Assembly: GCF_021462225.1 (NCBI RefSeq)
Contig: NC_061818.1
Coordinates: 18,559,462 to 18,623,461 of the forward strand
Source: Girardinichthys multiradiatus
Lineage: Eukaryota; Chordata; Actinopteri; Cyprinodontiformes; Goodeidae
Direction: 5' to 3'
DNA length: 64,000 nt
Shown here piece after piece: positions 47,966-58,509 of the stretch. The position numbers and the translations under genes are program-made. How positions within the stretch are numbered: position 1 is the first letter of the stretch; each line of letters begins with the position of its first letter. The notes below the pieces were generated by a model, which worked only from the letters and a program-made list of their open reading frames with translations, did no database searches and was not told the origin of the DNA.

Positions 47966-48462
47966 GTGCCTGCTTGCTGGTGCACAATTGACACTCTTAA
48001 ATCTTTTGGCCTCCCCGCCTGCTACTTCCCTCCTGGCTTCCGTTGCCCTGCCACACCCTCTAAATCAATCTCAGAATCCATCAAGAGAGATTATGCAAAT
48101 ATCCTAAAAGGGATAACCCTTGGGAGAGATCCACACTCGCTCACTTCCCGGTATCGCTTTCTTGGCCACTGCATGCTGTGCTCTCTTTCAGCCGACCAGC
48201 TGTTGCAGTCTTCAGTGCAATCGATATGACCGTCGTGTTTCACAACATCCGTCACCCCCTTACTGCCAGGTATTTGCCCCTGGGCAAGAAAACGAAAGAC
48301 ATGGTAGACACCTTTATAGTTGACAGGTTTCAGAATTGCTGCACGTTTGAAAGATTTGAGGAAACTGGATGCAGTCTCTTTAGCGTTAACACATTCACGC
48401 CTCTGCAAGGTGTGAAGAGTTACCAGGGGGAACAACAGTGTAGACAAGTAGAAGTTGTCTGA
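47966..48462 (+). other. Coding-like stretch, unknown
   Basis: Overlapping frames run on both strands (plus 47966-48229 and 48178-48462; minus 48091-48447, 118 codons) in a locally GC-richer segment. Neither strand gives a domain I know. It could be a frameshifted retroelement frame or a host exon. Confidence 0.2.
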
Positions 48463-48469
48463 GAACAGG

Positions 48470-50255
48470 GAGAAGAAACAGATCCAATGGGTAAAGACTT
48501 GGAACTAGAACATTACACCATGATCTATGTGATATTTACTGTATGTGAAAAGGAAAGGAATAGAGAATAATGAGAGGTAGTGAAACAGTTCTCATGAATG
48601 ACATGGGCTTCTATAGGCTGCTTTAGGCATGTCTTACACCTGGCAAGTGAACTCTAATAATTGGGGAGAAAGGTGTTGGAAGGTCTGGAGAAATATTTTA
48701 CCTCTAAAAAAGTATTTTTAGAGTACTGCTGAGTTTAAAGTTTTATAACTCTTTGACTCCAGCTTCGGGTTAACTTTTCATTTTAATCTCCATGTCACAA
48801 GTACTGTCTAGAGTCAGTGTGAAGACTGATAAATGTGTTCTGTGCATATCTTTCTATTGAAGTGAGGTTTTGAGAGGTACCTATGTGAAGTCAGTGTCTT
48901 ACTTGCTGAAGAAAGTGACTTGAGTGCCATCAGTTTGGAGAAACAGGGTTGAGTTGGGACTGCAAGCTAAAAGCTACTTAGAAGACATGGCACATCAAAA
49001 AACAAATCAAACTTCAAAAATGTACTAGGGCTCTGAATACTGTTTTGTAGTGTGCATTGTATAGTTTGTGTGTGACTCAACTAAAGAAAGTTTTTTTGCA
49101 TAGAAAAAATCTTAATGTATATAATCAACCTGTTTTGCAGAGAGGCATACTGAATTTATACTATTAATACATTGGAGCCTTTTGTTATTAAGGATTTTGT
49201 CGTACATCTAAATGTTTTTTACGTATTCTGTTATTTTATATTTTGTATATTTTCATCTGTTAATGGTTTGTGATATGTTATGCTCTTTTTACTGCATATA
49301 ATCTGTTGGGGGTTTGGACAGTGAACACATGACTAAACACCACCCTAATCTGGTCTGATCAATAGGCTTGTAACATGACTTGGCCATATTCCATTGGTTT
49401 CTGTGCACCTGTTTTAGGTTGTCTACAAATACTTGCTATGTTTTCCATGCACAGATGATGTTGAAACATTAGCCTCCATGAAGTTTGCACACGAAAAACT
49501 GAAAACCAATCAATGAGCACAAGCCCTTTCTCCATTGGCATTGTTTCTGTCTTTTCTTGTGCTTGAAGCTGCTGTTGCACAGTTTCTCATCTTGCCATGT
49601 ATGTAGGCATATTTAAAAACATGTGCTAGATAAAGTATATGCTAGAAGAAATAGAATAGATTTTGTGAAACATCACTGTCATGTCTTTAAAGTATGTGTC
49701 GCTTTTGATGTACTCTTCTTCTGAATATTGTGTGTACACTTAGATTAAGGGTGTGGAATTTACAATGTTCTGTCCATCAGGTAGGAATGCATTACTATTC
49801 CCATGACAGCTTTTCTGTTGCCTTCATTGAATGATCAAGTGATCATCTGTGAATTAAATTTCAATGATCTGCTAGTTATGCATCACTTATGCAGCAGTGG
49901 TGCACATGTTCGGTATACACGCACTTTCACTCACACTGGCGTATATTTTGACTAACCCAAAAAATTATTAGCCTAATCTAACTATGCAACAGTGTATGCA
50001 ACAGTGTCACATGAGTAGTAAGGCAATTTTGATGATATTTCCTATGGCAATAAGTGTTTTTTACAGCTGTCTAGAAAATATTTTCATAATATTCTTTTAA
50101 GAAGTTCTTTTACTTCATTTATGGTCAAAAACACACTGCATTTCCAAATTGTAAACTGACTGCTGCCTGTTGCAGGGAAGATGCTGACAACTAAAATATA
50201 CTTTGCACAACCTCGTTTCTGAACCAGAATAAACAAGTAAGATGAGTAAAAGTAA
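48470..50255. other. Unassigned stretch
   Basis: I find no gene or recognisable repeat. Confidence 0.45.
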
Positions 50256-50260
50256 AAATA

Positions 50261-50611
50261 GTCAGTCAGTCATTTTCTATATCACTTCTTCCATAGTGGG
50301 TCGTGGGGAAGCTGGTGCCTATCTCCAGCAGTCTATGGGCGGGAGGTAGGGTTCACCCTGGACAGGTCGCCAGTCCATTGCAGGGAAACACACAAACAAC
50401 CATGCACACACACACTCATTCACACACCTAAGGGCAATTTAAAGAGACCAATTAACCTAACAGGCATGTCTTTGGAGTGTGGGAGGAAGCCAGAGTACCC
50501 AGTGAGAACCCATGCATGCACGGGGGAGAACATGCAAACTCCATGCAGAAAGACCGCTGGGTGGGAGTCGAACCCAGGACCTTCTGCTACAAAGCAACAG
50601 TGCCACCAACT
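50261..50611 (-). repeat. tRNA-derived SINE
   Basis: It closely matches the SINE at 13769-14128 (tctccagcagtctatgggcg; ggacaggtcgccagtccat; atgtctttggagtgtgggag g) with the same gtcagtcagtcatttt tail. The head is slightly truncated and no clear target duplication was found. Confidence 0.85.
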
Positions 50612-51120
50612 ACAATTTAAATTTCACTTAATGTGTTTTAATGGAATAAACCCTCAGCACTTTAAGGCTCAGCATTCCTTTGACATTACTACATTCAGAA
50701 CTTTGAGCCTTTTGACAGATGGCAGTGACAAAGTGGGGCAATGTGGGGCAACCACTTTATAGTGTCTTTAGATCTTTGAAAGAACGATAATGTTGTAACT
50801 CATGTCTGATGCTGGACTTTAGTTTCTCTATGGTGATAAATTCTGAGTCCTTTAATCGATAAAAGGATATAAACATCTATTCTTTATAAAGAAAAGGCAT
50901 TACAGCTTATCGAGCTCTGCTGATAAATACAAATACAGCCGAAACCAGATATCTATGACTATAAAAAGACACATTTTGTCTCACTGTGGTAAATTAAATC
51001 AGACTAAACTTTTCCAGTTTTGCGTTAGTAAAACCAAAAATATTTATATTACCTAAAGGCCAGAAAAATGTGAGGATTGTTATTACAACTATATGTCTTG
51101 GGTCAAACATTCTGTGTATC
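50612..51120. other. Unassigned stretch
   Basis: I find no gene or recognisable repeat. Confidence 0.4.
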
Positions 51121-51123
51121 CTT

Positions 51124-51564
51124 TTACAAACTTTTTATAATAGTTTGGTGGAACATATCTCCTGATAGAACTGGTGTAACTGAGTCAATTTTGTTAGCCA
51201 TCTTGCTCACAAACACATTTTTAGCCCTGCCTAGAACATTTCTGAAATCAATATTTGGTGATGGCCTCTTCAAAACATTAACCTTGTTGTCCTTAAGCAA
51301 CTGTGTAACTAATTTAGTGGTGTGATTATGGTTATTGTCTAGTTGAAGGACCCATTTATGTCCAAAATTTAACTCCCTTGATGATGTCTTAAAATATTGC
51401 TTCAAAATTTCCACATAATGTTCTTTTCTCATGATGGCATCTATTTTGTGAAGTGCAGCAAAAAAGCCACACAATACGATACCCACTTGATGGGGTTCTG
51501 ATGGGGTTCTGATTGCATACACCCCCCTTTTTCCTCCAAATGTAACACAGGTCATAATGACCAA
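51124..51564 (-). pseudogene. Tc1-like transposase, degraded C-terminal part
   Basis: The 146-codon open frame has the order of a Tc1 transposase: HKIDAIMRKEHYVEILKQY (about residues 36-54), then WVLQLDNNHNHTTKLVTQLL with the second catalytic Asp, then LLKDNKVNVLKRPSPNIDF, where WPSQSPDLNPIE is expected. The catalytic Glu region and terminal repeats are not readable and the N-terminus is missing, so it is inactive. This is a separate family from the other relics. Confidence 0.8.
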
Positions 51565-51649
51565 ACACCTCAGTTATAGTTTTGTCAGACCATAGGACAT
51601 TTCTCCAAAACTGTCCCTAAGCGCATTTGTCAACTGTGATCTGGCTTTT

Positions 51650-52920
51650 TATGTTGCTTTTTATTTGCTTCTTGATTCCTGAGTGGCCATTCAGCAGGAT
51701 TTGTTTCACTGTACACTTTCTTGGACTTGCCCATAACTATGTGCTTGAAACACTTCTACATGCTCCCCAGGCTGTCAAGGGTTTCGTCATCCATTTTTGT
51801 GGTTTAGGAAAGATAAGACACATTTTGGCTTTGTTAGTGCAGCTCTTGTGAGATCTCACCACATCTCAGAAAGGTAAAAGAGAGCTATACAAACATTCTA
51901 TCTTGCATTATTCTGGTATATACCAAAGATGAATAATTTTATGAATCCCAACTGACATAAAATAGAAAAATATTAGTCTGATTTAAAGACAGACAGTGAG
52001 AAAAATGTTTTTTGTATCTTTTTAAACATTGCATGTACATATACTGTTTTAACTGCTTATCTATAAACTGTAGATTCCCTGGTACATGTTGCACTGTTTT
52101 TCAATTGCTTCACCCAGATTTTCTGAAATCGTTCAGGCATCCAGCTACAGATGCACTGACACAAATACACCAGGCATTACTTACCTATAAAACTGCTGTA
52201 TTGCTTGCTTCTCCAGCCTTCCACCATCTCATAATCCACCTGCAGGCTCTGACTGAGGGTATGACATAATAAGTCCCCAATGTCTCTTTGCGAACGTTTT
52301 CTGTCAGGAATGGTGAGGTCAGAGCCTATGTGCTCACTTCTCCGGCTTGCTATAGATATATTTGTGTGTCTTTGTGTGTGTGTTTACCGCCAAACACAGA
52401 GAATAAAAAAATAATCAAGCTGTTGTTTGATCTTTGGCGAAGCAAAGCTTTTTGATGGATTTTACTCAAGCTTAAAAATCTCCTGAGCAAGAAAAGGCTG
52501 AAATCAGCTCATGCAATATGTATATATTACTTGTAGGATTGCTATTTTAAGGCTCTTACTTGCACCAATACGCAACAGACTTACTCATATTTATGCTCAG
52601 TGTAAGCTGAAAGTCTTTCAAGTTATTCTTCTTAATGAAAAGCATCATCTGAAAGAGAGGAATAAAAAAAAAGGCAAAAATACATGTGTGGGAGTTTGCC
52701 ACTATTTTTTTCTTACATCTTTCTTTGGTTGAGTTAAGTAACTGCAGTCAGTAAAGATATCATTGGCAGCAAAAATACATCACTAATTGACTGTAATGAA
52801 TGTAAACAACAGAATACAATAGGATCCAATAAGATTAGTCACAAATTCATACAAAGACAAACTGTAAACCATGATTATATGAAAGGCTTAGCCGTGCTCT
52901 GTGGAGACTGTGATGCTTTT
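51650..52920. other. Unassigned stretch
   Basis: The part at 51565-51870 may hold more of the transposon above, but I cannot align it. Nothing else was recognised. Confidence 0.4.
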
Positions 52921-52935
52921 GCAGAAGTCTCCAGG

Positions 52936-53380
52936 TGTGTGTGTGTGTGTGTCTGTGTGTGTTCCTGTCTTGGCATCACAGTGAGAACCATTTTCCCGAT
53001 TTCACCATCAAATTGAGGACCGTTTGTACCAAAGTGAGGACATTTTGCTGGTCCTCACAACCTATTTTGCTAACGGTTAGGTTTAGGACTAAGGTGTGAA
53101 TTGACTTTAGGTTAAGGTTAGGGTTAGGCATGCACTGGTAATGGTTAGGTTTAGGGTTATTGTCAGGGTTAGGGCATAGAAAGGGTTGAAAATGACTGAA
53201 AATCAATGGAAGTCAATGGGAGTCAACACATGGTCCTCACTACATATAGCAAAACAAGAGTGTGTGTGTGTGTGTGTGTGTTTGTGTGTGTATGTGTGTT
53301 ATGAGCCATGCGTAATATATACTATATGTGCTCATCCATTTCCGTGTGAGAGTATGTGTGTGTGTGTGTGCTGTATATGT
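52936..53380. repeat. Dispersed repeat with TG microsatellites and TTAGG-like interior
   Basis: A TG run (52936-52962) is followed by paired phrases gtgaggacattttgctggtc ctcac and tggtcctcactacatatag. A run of ggttagggttaggtttagg words (about 53075-53175) follows, and then longer TG runs (53263-53299 and 53357-53370). The unit resembles a common fish repeat. Confidence 0.6.
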
Positions 53381-55383
53381 GTTAAGTAAGGACACCATCT
53401 GCCATGATCTTTGGTTGGTGCCAACCCCCCACCCCTGTTAACCCACGCCCACAAAACGCTACACAAAATCACTCAGTGTTCGAGTCTGATGAAGAGAAAT
53501 AAAGTCTCTCTCAGAGGATTGTGAGAGTGAGGCAGGGGATGAAGGCTGTAAGAAGAGTGGGAGTAATGCGGAGAGCGCTGTGAGGGTTAAATGACGATGA
53601 ATAGAAAAAAAGTTGTGGTGTTCCAGCCTGGTTTTCAACCTCTGGTATGTTACTTTGTCAGTAAGTGAATGCTTAACGTGCTGTATGTCCAAGAAAAATA
53701 AACACAAGCATTTAGAAATAAACACACACAGAAACACACACATAGCTGCACATGCGTACTAAGTGGATTTTGGTATAATGCTTTGTTTTGTTTTTTCTGA
53801 ACTGCCCTAGATTCATTTGGCATCTGTGCTGCACACTCATCTCTCTCTCGCTCTCTCTCTCTGTTATCATTCTGATTTGCCTTTTACACACACTGAGACT
53901 TTCCATCGTCGTCTTTCTTGCAGCCTGACTTTCCTCTTGAATATCTCCTTTATTCTCTTCACCCATATTTCTTTTTCTCTCTTTTTTTAACAAGCAACTG
54001 CGAAGATATTGGTATAAATATTTTAGCCCTTTCACTCATTCTGCACTTTTGCACTGAGAAAGAGATTACTGTGCATCTGGTTAACTACTATGGATACAAG
54101 CTGGTAGGTTCTACCAAAGCATCACAACTAGCACTGGTGCCACAAATAAAAACAAAACAAACCAAAACAAAAAGTAACATAAATTTAAATAAAAGTGTCT
54201 TGGTTGTTCCATAGCTTTCAAATTATTTATTTTATTCATTATTTCTATTGTATTAGGATTTTTCTCTAATTTAATGTTCTGACAATTCTGTCTTAACCTG
54301 TGTTGTACACCTAATTGAATAAAAAAAAGGATAACCAAAGCTTTTCAGAGAAAGAAATCAACAAACACAATTACTATTTTCTATACTTTAACATTTCAAA
54401 ACTTCAGGCTGATTCCCCGTATCCCTTATCTCTACGCTACGAGAAAGTCACATTTGAAGCAAAAACAGATAGAAAGATAATTTTTTAGAAATTATCTGAC
54501 CACACCCATATCCTTCCCTTTTCCCAGATACACAAAAATACACAATGTGCATGTGTTCAAACAAAAAGGCAGAGACTATTCCTTTCATATCTTTGAAACA
54601 GCCTAATTAGAGCATTTTGCTTATTTTAAAATAAACTATTTCGTATATCAATAAAACAAAAACTTGCTAATCTGAATTGGGCCATAATTTTGCAAAAAGC
54701 AATGCTAGCAATTTGCTTTATTTTTTGGAACTATCACCTTTTTTAACATTGTTTTTAGAAAAGTGGGAGTGTCCATATAGTTTAGATAAGGAGTTGCAGT
54801 AGATACAGTCAACATATTTTTTTATGGAATCAAAGCTTGGGTATGCATTGCATGATCTTGCATATTCTCTTTGTTGGGGATATTTGTGATGCGTAATTTT
54901 TCACCAGTTTCATGATCAGTTTATGGGTGTGGGATCTGACTGTAATGAAAAAAAAAAAAAAAAAACCTATTGTCATAACTCTTATCCCCTACACAGTGCT
55001 TACCCATTTGCACCTTCATTTCAAGTAATGAGTTGCAGTGGTTAAAACACTTTACTGCTAAACCCTACATCATCATTTATCGCAGTTCCATAAACCGACT
55101 TAATGTCTGTGTAGGCTTCATGGAGTTACTGTGCTAACAATAGGTATTGGCATACTAGATGAAAGATTCCAGCCATTTGGTCAAACATGCTACAGGGCAG
55201 GAAACCACAAACCCCCAATTACAGATCACTTCAACATTTCATGTCATAAAAGTCAATCCACTTAGACCACGGGCCATGTGAGCTTTCAGGTGACGCATCT
55301 GGAATTATGGAATCAAAGGGCCATTGTTTACATCTCACAGCATTCAGCTGTAGGTGCGATATGTCATGGGGAAACTTCCCTAG
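53381..55383. other. Unassigned stretch
   Basis: It contains a CT run (about 53840-53862) and an A run (about 54948-54965). No gene was seen. Confidence 0.45.
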
Positions 55384-55388
55384 ATCTG

Positions 55389-55681
55389 TGTTAGGTATTA
55401 TTTAGTCAACTCAGAGGTAAGAACGATACAGTCATAGTTACTTGTGACAAGGGTAGCCCACTTTGCAGTGAAACTACAAAGTTTTGACACCCTATCTCTT
55501 TATTTATATACACAGTTCAACAGACAGTTCAGACAGGGTGTATGTGTGTGAGACGGAAAGGAGGCTGGTTCACACAGAGATAACAATGATCTCACACACA
55601 CAGGGAGGAAGGCATAGTGCAGGTGCCTTCCAACCCAAGGTTTTTACATGAGTGATAACAAGTTTGTGCACCCATCCAACA
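55389..55681 (-). repeat. 3' LTR of ERV C
   Basis: The 293 bp run TGTTGGATGGGTGCAC...ACCTAACA on the minus strand. A TATA/AATAAA-like tatataaataaaga lies inside. It is identical by eye to 62143-62435. Confidence 0.95.
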
Positions 55682-55696
55682 GTCCCTCCTTTTATC
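55682..55696 (-). other. Polypurine tract of ERV C
   Basis: The minus strand reads gataaaaggagggac, abutting the 3' LTR. Confidence 0.8.
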
Positions 55697-55843
55697 ACAA
55701 GTAAAAACATTTAATATAAAACGAGTAAGAAAAATACTTTGTATGAGCGAAAACCCACGGACGGTAAACAGATTATATTTTGTGGGAAATACTCATACGG
55801 CCCCGCCGCCCTCGGCGACCATTAAAAGTTAAATGTTGATTAA

Positions 55844-56133
55844 TACTTGAAATCATAAAAATAAAATAATGATACTTGAAATCATAAAAATAAAATAATG
55901 ATACTTGAAATCATAAAAATAAAAGAATAATACTTGAAATCATAAAAATAAAAGAATAATACTTGAAATCATAAAAATAAAAGAATGATACTTGAAATCA
56001 TAAAAATAAAAGAATAATACTTGAAATCATAAAAATAAAAGAATAATACTTGAAATCATAAAAATAAAAGAATAATACTTGAAATCATAAAAATAAAAGA
56101 ATAATACTTGAAATCATAAAAATAAAAGAATTA
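55844..56133. repeat. 29-bp minisatellite, ten copies, inside ERV C
   Basis: The word tacttgaaatcataaaaata recurs at 55844, 55873, 55902, 55931, 55960, 55989, 56018, 56047, 56076 and 56105, an exact period of 29. Units differ only in the last bases (aaataatga or aaagaataa). There are no spacers. It sits between the env leader and the polypurine tract. Confidence 0.97.
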
Positions 56134-56322
56134 AAAAATCTGCCCTGTTTATGTCATCATTGTACTTTTTCTCATTTCACTTAAGCAACAACTTCTTCCG
56201 ATTTTCTGCTGTAAGGTTATTTTATGAAATACAATGTATGAGTACACTCAGGCTTTTGATGTGATTTATTTACAACATGTCATCATAATCGTCCCCTTCA
56301 TTTTCGTGCATTTCTACCTGGT

Positions 56323-56541
56323 TCAGTGTTGCATATGCCACCATGAACAATACCAGAAATTCTGTAGGAATGGATGTGCGTCATGTTCTTCCGTCAGTGT
56401 TCTGAGATGGGTCCCGTCTGATGTCCATCTCTTCTGGTTCGGTATCACCTCCTGTGGATCCTGCTTTAGATAGAGAAAGAGTCCTGCTACCAGAATTAAG
56501 CTCAGGCTTATCAGTCCTGTCCACATGTTACAGAGAGCCAT
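56323..56541 (-). pseudogene. ERV C envelope leader fragment
   Basis: The 72-codon frame starts at a Met with a hydrophobic segment at about residues 8-25 (TGLISLSLILVAGLFLYL), then a charged stretch. Its place after the integrase end matches the env start in ERV B. No surface or fusion subunit follows. The minisatellite and the polypurine tract come instead, so almost all of env is deleted. Confidence 0.5.
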
Positions 56542-56619
56542 TTTATAATTGGGCGCAGATCAGCTGTTTTCTTCACCGGTTTGAGACGCTGGGCCATCTT
56601 TGAACCCGGACTTCCTCTG

Positions 56620-56814
56620 CTACCCCGTCGGTTGGTTTGGCTCCTGTAACGGCAAAACTGGCTTACAGTGGCTTTTATGGATCCAGGAAGGCCTCTCTGC
56701 TATTTTCAGAGCTGTGGGCGTTGTCAGGAGTATTTGAAACGGCCCTTTCCACCAAGGAGTGCTCCAATCCTTCCGGTGGAGTGTCTTAATCAGGACCATG
56801 TCTCCAGGCCTCAT
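56620..56814 (-). pseudogene. ERV C integrase C-terminal domain
   Basis: The 64 codons show the gammaretrovirus-type C-terminal fold: [15 protein letters not shown] (residues 3-17), the GPY/F-like [18 protein letters not shown] (21-38) and [10 protein letters not shown] (43-52). It is separated from the core fragment at 57119-57304 by a broken stretch. Confidence 0.85.
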
Positions 56815-57118
56815 TCTGTGGGATAGGAGCAGAGATTATCGGCAGACCACTGGACATTTGTTCTTCTTTTGTCTGCAACATTTTATTCATCCACTCAGCT
56901 AATGAAGGTTCCTGTTGTGCTTTCTCTATTTCATTCATGTCAGAGGGCAGAGAAAACGGTCTGCCATGTACTATTTCTTTGAGAATACAAATTCACATCA
57001 GCAACTTGGTGCCACGTGATCTCAGACTCAGAACACAGTGGGTGGAGTTATACAATGATGTACAGTAGGTGGCAAATGGAGTAAGACCAGTTTGATTTGG
57101 AGTTATTCTCATCCATAA

Positions 57119-57304
57119 TTAACCAGGGATAGGCATTCGGGCCATGGCCTCCCTGTTTCTTCCATTGTTTTCCTTAATCTTTAACTGAAACCCTAATGCA
57201 TTAGAACTTAGTTCTATTAATTTATTTACAAAATGAGTTCCATTATCTGACCTTATAATCTGTGGGATACCATATGTGGGGAAGAAATGTGTCACTAGGT
57301 TCAT
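57119..57304 (-). pseudogene. ERV C integrase core fragment
   Basis: About 61 codons cover the second catalytic-Asp block of an integrase core (YGIPQIIRSDNGTHFVNKL). The HHCC zinc domain, the first Asp block and the Glu block are not found in frame. Deletions lie between this piece and the RNase H tail and again before the C-terminal domain. Confidence 0.8.
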
Positions 57305-57411
57305 CTATTACAACTAGGCAATATTTCTTCCCCCGTGTTTGCAACAACTTATGCATGATCTGCAAAAATGATTTGCATAGTCAGAAAAATTTATAGTGTA
57401 GCATTAATGCT

Positions 57412-57624
57412 TTACCAGATGTGACATATTCCCCCCTTGACACGTGGGTCTTCCCAATGTGTCACTGTAGCCGCTGTGTTGTATAACTTTTTTGGGAGGA
57501 TTGGTTTATCTTCTATCTGATAGATGTCATCTCCTCTCTTTAGCCAGGCCTTTATTTCTGTCTTGGGTGCTGACTGTTGGGCGTCTTTCAGCACGTCTGT
57601 GTCTATAAATAGCAGATCTGACAT
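57412..57624 (-). pseudogene. ERV C pol segment between RNase H and integrase
   Basis: The 70 codons follow the RNase H fragment in the element's direction (LLFIDTDVLKDAQQSAP; LKRGDDIYQIEDKPILPKK). The sequence resembles the RNase H/integrase junction of fish ERVs. It breaks off before the zinc-binding domain. A frameshift of a few bases separates it from the frame ending at 57603. Confidence 0.55.
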
Positions 57625-58343
57625 TTTCTCTTTAATAGGTTGAAATGAGTTAGTTCTGTCCCTGATGATGTTTTAAAACCTCTATTTTGCCAAATCTTAG
57701 CATGGTGATGTATTGATCCGAAAACGTATTGGCTGTCTGTGTATATAGTAAGTATTTGTCCCTCATGTAATTCACATGCTCTTACTACAGCATATAATTC
57801 TGCTGTTTGGGCTGAGCATGTATTGGGTAGAGATTTAGCTTCTATTATCCTATCGGTGGTTGTTACTGCATAACCAACTCTATTCTTTCCATATTCATCT
57901 TTAGATGATGAGCCATCTACAAACACAACACATGAATCTGGTATAAGGATTTGAGAAATGTCTTGTCTGGGTTTGGTGTCTTCTTCAACTTTTGCTTTAT
58001 AAGAATGTGGTTTTCCATCTTCTGCAGTAGGTATTAGAGTACTTGGATTTAAAGGGCACATCTTTTTAGAGTTATGTTTGGCTGTGATAATAATAGTGAT
58101 GTCAGTGTGATATGTCTTGCATGTAGCGTCAGGTGCTTCTCTTAATATTCCTGACTTCAACATATCTTGTATTACTGGCTTAGTATCTTCTTCAGCTTCT
58201 GGCTTGAAGGGGTATTGACGGACTAATGGCCTTTTTTCAGATATTAGTTTAACCTTGTATGGTGGGAACCCCTTTATAAGCCCTACATCAGTTGATGATT
58301 GGGACCACAGTTCAGGTGGGACAGCAGCTAGGGCAGGATGCAT
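57603..58343 (-). pseudogene. ERV C pol: RT N-terminus joined to RNase H, RT core deleted
   Basis: The frame is 246 codons. Residues 1-74 are the start of a gammaretrovirus-type reverse transcriptase (PPELWSQSSTDVGLIKG; FKPEAEEDTKPVIQDMLKSG). Residues about 95-110 already belong to the connection domain (LNPSTLIPTAEDGKPH). The RNase H domain follows, with D143 (FVDGSS), E182 (TAELYAV) and D203 (YTDSQY). The fingers, palm with its Asp-Asp motif and thumb, several hundred residues in related viruses, are missing, while the frame stays open across the junction. It cannot polymerise DNA. Upstream in the same direction (58344-58500) lies protease-end-like sequence. Confidence 0.88.
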
Positions 58344-58509
58344 GTTGCTCTCTTTGCTCTCAGCTAAGCCCTGTATTTGTCCCTCTGCCTCATCTAAATG
58401 TATCCTTGGATGGACTTTGACTGTCCACGCCAGAATGAGCTTCCAGATTCCTGTATTAGGATCTACCTTTGACAGTGTCAGTGCTGTTCCTGCAGAGGTT
58501 TAAAGCCTC

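Noticed and set aside
51627..51851. 74-codon membrane-like ORF
   Set aside because: It lies antisense to probable upstream transposon sequence and is low-complexity hydrophobic. There is no support.
53075..53175. Interstitial telomere or chromosome-fusion scar
   Set aside because: The TTAGG-like words are irregular and embedded in a dispersed fish repeat with matching flanks, not an exact TTAGGG array.
53186..53389. Cys/Val-rich small secreted peptide
   Set aside because: It is a translation of TG microsatellites (CVCVCV runs), not a gene.
55844..56133. CRISPR-like regular repeats
   Set aside because: The 29-bp units are directly adjacent with no variable spacers, lie in a vertebrate retrovirus and have no cas genes nearby.
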